From the NCBI GenBank assembly GCA_016302705.1, contig JAEDNC010000036.1, positions 1 to 8,657 on the forward strand: a stretch of DNA of 8,657 nucleotides, in the 5' to 3' direction. The notes under the pieces are model-generated. The model saw only the letters and a list, made by a program, of their open reading frames with translations. It searched no databases and was not told where the DNA came from. The position numbers were made by a program, and so were the translations under genes. How positions within the stretch are numbered: the stretch's first letter is position 1; each line of letters begins with the position of its first letter. Of this stretch, positions 5,753 through 8,657 are shown piece after piece. The DNA comes from Bacilli bacterium. GTDB lineage: Bacteria > Bacillota_I > Bacilli_A > RFN20 > CAG-826.

Positions 5753-6598
5753 TTAAGCTTGTGGGCCGCCTTGTTGTTTACGAATATCCGCAAGCATTTC
5801 TTGAAGTGCTTTATTGAATAATTCTTGCCATTGTGGTCCACTCTTTTGGACTAAAGCGTTAACTCCATCAAGTGCTTCTTTGAATAAATCTGGGAAGTTC
5901 TTGTTGTCACGGCGATCTCTTCTACCTTCAGACATTTCAACAACTTGTAAGCATTTATCTAATGCATCAAGTGTTTCATTATCTGTACAGTGATTATGTT
6001 GTCTAACAAGTCTAAGCAATTCAGAGTATTTCGCTAATTCGTTTTGAACGATGAAGTTTGATTGTGGAGTTGGTTTACCACCAGCTTCACCCATAACTTT
6101 TTGGAATTCAAAGAATGATTTTTGGAAATCTTGCATAACAAGAAGGAATACGAATAAACGATAGTGACGATCATCAACCGCCATTAAGTTTTCGATAACT
6201 TCTTCGTTTTCGTTTTGTTTTCTTGCTAAATTAACGTGGAAATAGATGATGTCTTTAAGTGGTTCCATTAATCTAAGAACGTAGTCATAGATTTTTAAGT
6301 GTTGAGAATGATCCACTCTAATTTTTCCATCACTAGTTTTCACTAAGATTGTGGAATTATCGCCATATAATTCGTTGAGCATTTCGTTGTATCTTGTTAA
6401 AAATTCTTCGAATTTGTCTTTATTAGCGTCTAAGAATTTTCCAAGTGGTGTTTCAACTTCAAGTCCTTTGGTAAGAACTGTTTTTCTTTGCTCATAAATT
6501 TTGGCATCGTGTTCACGTGGTAAAACATACTCAAGAGTGTCTCTTAAGTGAGTAGCAACGTGGATAATGTCAAAGTTGTATTGATTAATGTTTTTCAT
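5753..6598 (-). CDS. Conserved-looking soluble helical protein of unknown function
   Basis: The start at 6598 is chosen because AGGAGG lies 10 bases upstream; the frame extends 15 codons further to an ATG at 6643, but that overlaps the leader and lacks a site. The 281-residue product has no signal peptide or membrane helix and looks almost entirely alpha-helical, with amphipathic stretches at ~55-80, ~100-170 and ~185-220. A short region with strand character (STILVKTSDGKIRVDHSQ, 82-99) interrupts it. Aromatic clusters (LFVFLLVMQDFQKSFFEF, 148-165), a His/Cys patch (RQHNHC, 199-204), a basic stretch EGRRDRRDNK and a QGGPQA tail stand out. I recognise no enzyme motif or family. It has its own promoter and is followed by the two-helix membrane protein gene. 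Confidence 0.85.
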   Translation of the reverse strand: MKNINQYNFDIIHVATHLRDTLEYVLPREHDAKIYEQRKTVLTKGLEVETPLGKFLDANKDKFEEFLTRYNEMLNELYGDNSTILVKTSDGKIRVDHSQHLKIYDYVLRLMEPLKDIIYFHVNLARKQNENEEVIENLMAVDDRHYRLFVFLLVMQDFQKSFFEFQKVMGEAGGKPTPQSNFIVQNELAKYSELLRLVRQHNHCTDNETLDALDKCLQVVEMSEGRRDRRDNKNFPDLFKEALDGVNALVQKSGPQWQELFNKALQEMLADIRKQQGGPQA

Positions 6599-6681
6599 GA
6601 TAATAAGCCCTCCTTCAATACATTTAGGGAAGAATAACTTCACACTCGGATAGCTTTTTCCAAAAATGACGGGCTTTTTCT

Positions 6682-6709
6682 ATTATACACAAGTAATTCC
6701 TTTTGTCAT
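6682..6709 (-). promoter_or_regulatory. Promoter of the two-gene unknown operon
   Basis: On the minus strand ATGACA (6709-6704, 5/6 to consensus), a 16-base spacer, and a perfect TATAAT (6687-6682). It lies between the hpf terminator and the 281-residue gene, giving a leader of about 75 bases. That leader contains two AAAAAGC copies but no clear riboswitch. Confidence 0.72.
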
Positions 6710-6726
6710 AAAAATATTTTATGAAT

Positions 6727-6760
6727 AACAGAAAAGGCACCTAGACTTTTCTAGATGCCT
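6727..6760 (-). terminator. Terminator of hpf
   Basis: Arms 6735-6745 and 6750-6760 form, in the minus-strand RNA, an 11-bp stem (AGGCATCTAGA / TCTAGGTGCCT, one G-U pair) with a 4-base loop followed by TTTTCTGTTATT. The stem starts 20 bases after the hpf stop codon. Confidence 0.85.
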
Positions 6761-6779
6761 TGAAGATAAATAATTTTAA

Positions 6780-7331
6780 TTATTTAATTGGATTCTCAGC
6801 TTGGATGACTCCATATCCACCATCATTACGAACGTAGACAGTAGAAATTCTATCATCTTCTTCATCTAAATACATGAAGAATGCATGTCCGAGAGCTTCC
6901 ATTCTAGTAATAGCTTCTTCAATAGACATTGGTTCCAAATAATATGATTTCGCTCTAACAATGACATCATCTTCTTCTTTTCTTTCTTCGGCCTCAATTT
7001 GATCAAAGTCAATAGCCTTTCCTAATGAGAGTCGGTTGTTACTACGATCCATTCTTGTTTTGATTCTGCGCATTTGATCTTGTAACTTATCAATCGCGAG
7101 ATCGATAGCGGCGTAAAGGTCTTCATTCTCAACTTCTGCTCTTAATGGCATAGAAGGTAAGAATACAGTTACCTCAATCTTTTGGATGGTTTTGTGTGCG
7201 CTGACTACGCAACGACATTCAACATCTTCTTTGATAAGAAAATACTTGTCCATCCTTGCAAGCTTGTTTTGAAGAGCATTCGAAATGCCATCAGTCACTT
7301 CGATGTTCTTGCCAATGATTTGGTATTTCAT
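6780..7331 (-). CDS. hpf: Long-form ribosome hibernation promoting factor
   Basis: Binds the 30S subunit in the tRNA/mRNA channel and dimerises ribosomes into inactive 100S particles in slow growth or stress. The 183-residue protein has the long Firmicute form. An N-terminal S30AE domain (1-~105: MKYQIIGKNIEVTDGISNAL, AEVENEDLYAAIDLAIDKLQDQMRR) is joined by an acidic linker (~110-122) to a C-terminal dimerisation domain (~123-181: VRAKSYYLEPMSIEEAI, ALGHAFFMYLDEE, VYVRNDGGYGVIQ). The start at 7331 fits family alignment and has AGGAG 10 bases upstream; the frame reaches a TTG at 7352, but that overlaps the ribosome binding site. A TATAAT at 7378-7383 with ~40 bases of leader suggests its own promoter. 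Single-gene unit between the metK and hpf terminators. Confidence 0.96.
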   Translation of the reverse strand: MKYQIIGKNIEVTDGISNALQNKLARMDKYFLIKEDVECRCVVSAHKTIQKIEVTVFLPSMPLRAEVENEDLYAAIDLAIDKLQDQMRRIKTRMDRSNNRLSLGKAIDFDQIEAEERKEEDDVIVRAKSYYLEPMSIEEAITRMEALGHAFFMYLDEEDDRISTVYVRNDGGYGVIQAENPIK

Positions 7332-7377
7332 GATATATAGTCTCCTTTCCAAATTCCTGAAATAGGATCACACTTTC

Positions 7378-7383
7378 ATTATA
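7378..7383 (-). promoter_or_regulatory. Candidate -10 box of hpf
   Basis: A perfect TATAAT on the minus strand, 46 bases before the hpf ATG. The -35 is weak (TTAAAT at 18 bases), which may mean an activated or alternative-sigma promoter. A second TATAAT at 7414-7419 has no recognisable -35. Confidence 0.5.
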
Positions 7384-7428
7384 AACTAATTTAGCATGCA
7401 AATTTAATAATAGATTATAAATTTCTCG

Positions 7429-7458
7429 TATGAAAAAAGCACATTTTATAGTGCCTTT
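7429..7458 (-). terminator. Terminator of metK, overlapping its stop codon
   Basis: Plus-strand arms AAAAGCAC (7435-7442) and GTGCCTTT (7451-7458) form an 8-bp stem (one G-U in the minus-strand RNA) with an 8-base loop, followed by T-rich sequence on the minus strand. The stem begins inside the metK TAA. Confidence 0.78.
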
Positions 7459-8626
7459 ATTCTTTAGTGAGAAGTAATTTAATTTCTTTAACTTTATCCG
7501 TCTTTTCCCAAGGTAGTTTAACATCAGGTCTACCAAAGTGACCATAGTTAGAAATAGCTTGATATTTAAATGATGGATTCTTTAATGAGAAGTTTTTAAT
7601 AATCATTCCAGGACGGCAGTCAAATACTTGATTAATAATCTCTAAAATTCTTTCATTAGGAATTTTGTTGGTTCCAAATGTTTCAACTGCGATTGATAAT
7701 GGATGATTCACTCCAATTGCATACGCAAGTTGGACTTCGCATCTATCTGCCACTCCGGCGGACACTAAGTTTTTAGCGATATATCTTGCCATATAAGCCC
7801 CGCTTCTATCAACTTTTGAAGGATCTTTTCCTGAGAAAGCTCCTCCTCCGTGATGAGCGCTTCCGCCATAAGTATCAACGATAATCTTTCTTCCTGTTAA
7901 TCCTGTATCTCCAGCAGGTCCACCTAAAACAAATCTTCCTGTAGGGTTAATTAAATATTCAAAATCTTCATTAAATCCGAAGCTTCTTGCAACCTTCACC
8001 ATGATTTCTTCATGAATGTATTTTTTAAATTCGTCGAGATTCACATCTGGGTCATGTTGCACTGACATTAAGATGTTATCAATTCTTAAGTGATTTGGAT
8101 CAGTGTAATCAATAGTCACTTGAGATTTCATATCTGGTCTAGCACCTTTAAAAATACCTGCGCGTCTTTGTTCACTAGCTTCTCTAACTAATTTATGAGC
8201 TAAAACAATTGGAAGAGGCATAAGACCTTTGGTCTCATTAGTCGCATAACCAAACATCATGCCTTGGTCGCCTGCTCCTAAATCTTCTGGTCGAGTTTGA
8301 TTAACTCCCATATTGATATCACCGGATTGTTGTTTGATTTTATCAACAATTTTAATCTTATGATAATCACATCCATATTCCACTTTGTCATAGCCAATAC
8401 CTTTAAGAACTTTTTTCACAATTCTTTTAACATTTATTGGTTTAGAACATGTGATTTCTCCACCTACTAAAAAGTAGTCAGTTGTTGCAAAACATTCACA
8501 CGCAACATGGGCGTTTTCATCCGCTTTTAAACACGCATCTAAAACTGCATCACTAATTTGGTCACAGACTTTGTCTGGATGACCTTCACTAACTGATTCT
8601 GAAGTAAATAATATTTTTTCTTTCAT
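7457..8626 (-). CDS. metK: S-adenosylmethionine synthetase (methionine adenosyltransferase)
   Basis: Makes S-adenosylmethionine from methionine and ATP in the cytoplasm, supplying methylation and polyamine pathways; works as a tetramer. The 389 residues match the usual length. Signature motifs are EGHPDKVCDQISDAV (14-28), GAGDQGMMFGYA (117-128) and the loop HHGGGAFSGKDPSKVDRS (258-275). Counting by a +2 offset from E. coli MetK, His16, Asp18, Lys167, Asp240, Lys247, Lys267, Lys271 and Asp273 fill the catalytic and metal/phosphate-binding positions, so the enzyme should be active. It has AGGAG 9 bases before the ATG. It is transcribed alone as far as the window shows, with its own terminator. 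The T-tract just upstream suggests leader control. Confidence 0.98.
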   Translation of the reverse strand: MKEKILFTSESVSEGHPDKVCDQISDAVLDACLKADENAHVACECFATTDYFLVGGEITCSKPINVKRIVKKVLKGIGYDKVEYGCDYHKIKIVDKIKQQSGDINMGVNQTRPEDLGAGDQGMMFGYATNETKGLMPLPIVLAHKLVREASEQRRAGIFKGARPDMKSQVTIDYTDPNHLRIDNILMSVQHDPDVNLDEFKKYIHEEIMVKVARSFGFNEDFEYLINPTGRFVLGGPAGDTGLTGRKIIVDTYGGSAHHGGGAFSGKDPSKVDRSGAYMARYIAKNLVSAGVADRCEVQLAYAIGVNHPLSIAVETFGTNKIPNERILEIINQVFDCRPGMIIKNFSLKNPSFKYQAISNYGHFGRPDVKLPWEKTDKVKEIKLLLTKE

Positions 8627-8639
8627 GTCTTTTTTCTCC

Positions 8640-8657
8640 TATAAAAAACTTCCCCCA
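8640..8657 (-). promoter_or_regulatory. Probable 3' arm and T-tract of a terminator upstream of metK, cut by window edge
   Basis: Read on the minus strand the edge is TGGGGGAAG followed by TTTTTTAT, only ~5 bases before the AGGAG of metK. This looks like the second arm and T-tract of an intrinsic terminator. It could end the upstream gene or be the switch part of a SAM-responsive leader, common before metK in Bacillota. The first arm is outside the window. Confidence 0.4.

Noticed and set aside
6599..6643. Earlier start for the 281-residue protein (MKLFFPKCIEGGLII)
   Set aside because: These codons cover the AGGAGG that serves the ATG at 6598, and no site precedes 6643.
7291..7545. Minus-strand frame spanning the metK 3' end and the hpf start
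   Set aside because: It overlaps metK, the metK terminator and hpf out of frame and shows no protein-like pattern.

Overview
The window is AT-rich DNA with compact genes, strong AGGAG-type ribosome binding sites and hairpin-plus-T-tract terminators. A lipobox lipoprotein, an ECF transporter S component, a long-form hibernation factor and a Bacillus-type OhrR all point to a low-GC Bacillota or a relative on the Acholeplasma side of the Mollicutes. The visible Trp codons are TGG and families end at normal lengths, so the standard bacterial code (TGA as stop) fits best. I cannot name a genus.

Left end (1-750): the 3' end of a serine alpha/beta hydrolase with its terminator, then about 540 bases without an intact gene. 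That stretch holds a 10-bp hairpin, what looks like a frameshifted small membrane-protein gene on the minus strand, and a minus-strand terminator. Next, on the minus strand (751-2100), come a lipoprotein with a DxDxDG calcium-type loop and an ECF S component of unknown substrate. The S component appears to be expressed without a normal leader.

Centre (2208-5337, plus strand): a fermentative D-lactate dehydrogenase of the E. coli LdhA type carrying an extra Cys-rich tail, then a promoter-driven operon of glutathione peroxidase, a single-Cys OhrR-type MarR repressor and a cation diffusion facilitator. The operon promoter overlaps a dyad resembling the known OhrR operator. The simplest reading is an autoregulated peroxide-defence unit in which a thiol peroxidase takes the place usually held by Ohr, with metal export, probably Mn or Fe, attached. 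A two-way terminator ends it.

Right end (5388-8626, minus strand): a two-gene unit of unknown function (a 281-residue soluble helical protein and a 111-residue two-helix membrane protein) with a good promoter, then long-form hpf, then metK. Each of these three units has its own terminator or promoter. The last bases before metK look like the 3' arm and T-tract of a terminator, which would suit a leader-controlled metK, but the rest lies outside the window.

The most interesting items are the OhrR-like operator with the gpx-ohrR-CDF operon, the Cys tail on LdhA, and the uncharacterised gene pair. I found no CRISPR array, tRNA, rRNA, insertion sequence or prophage.
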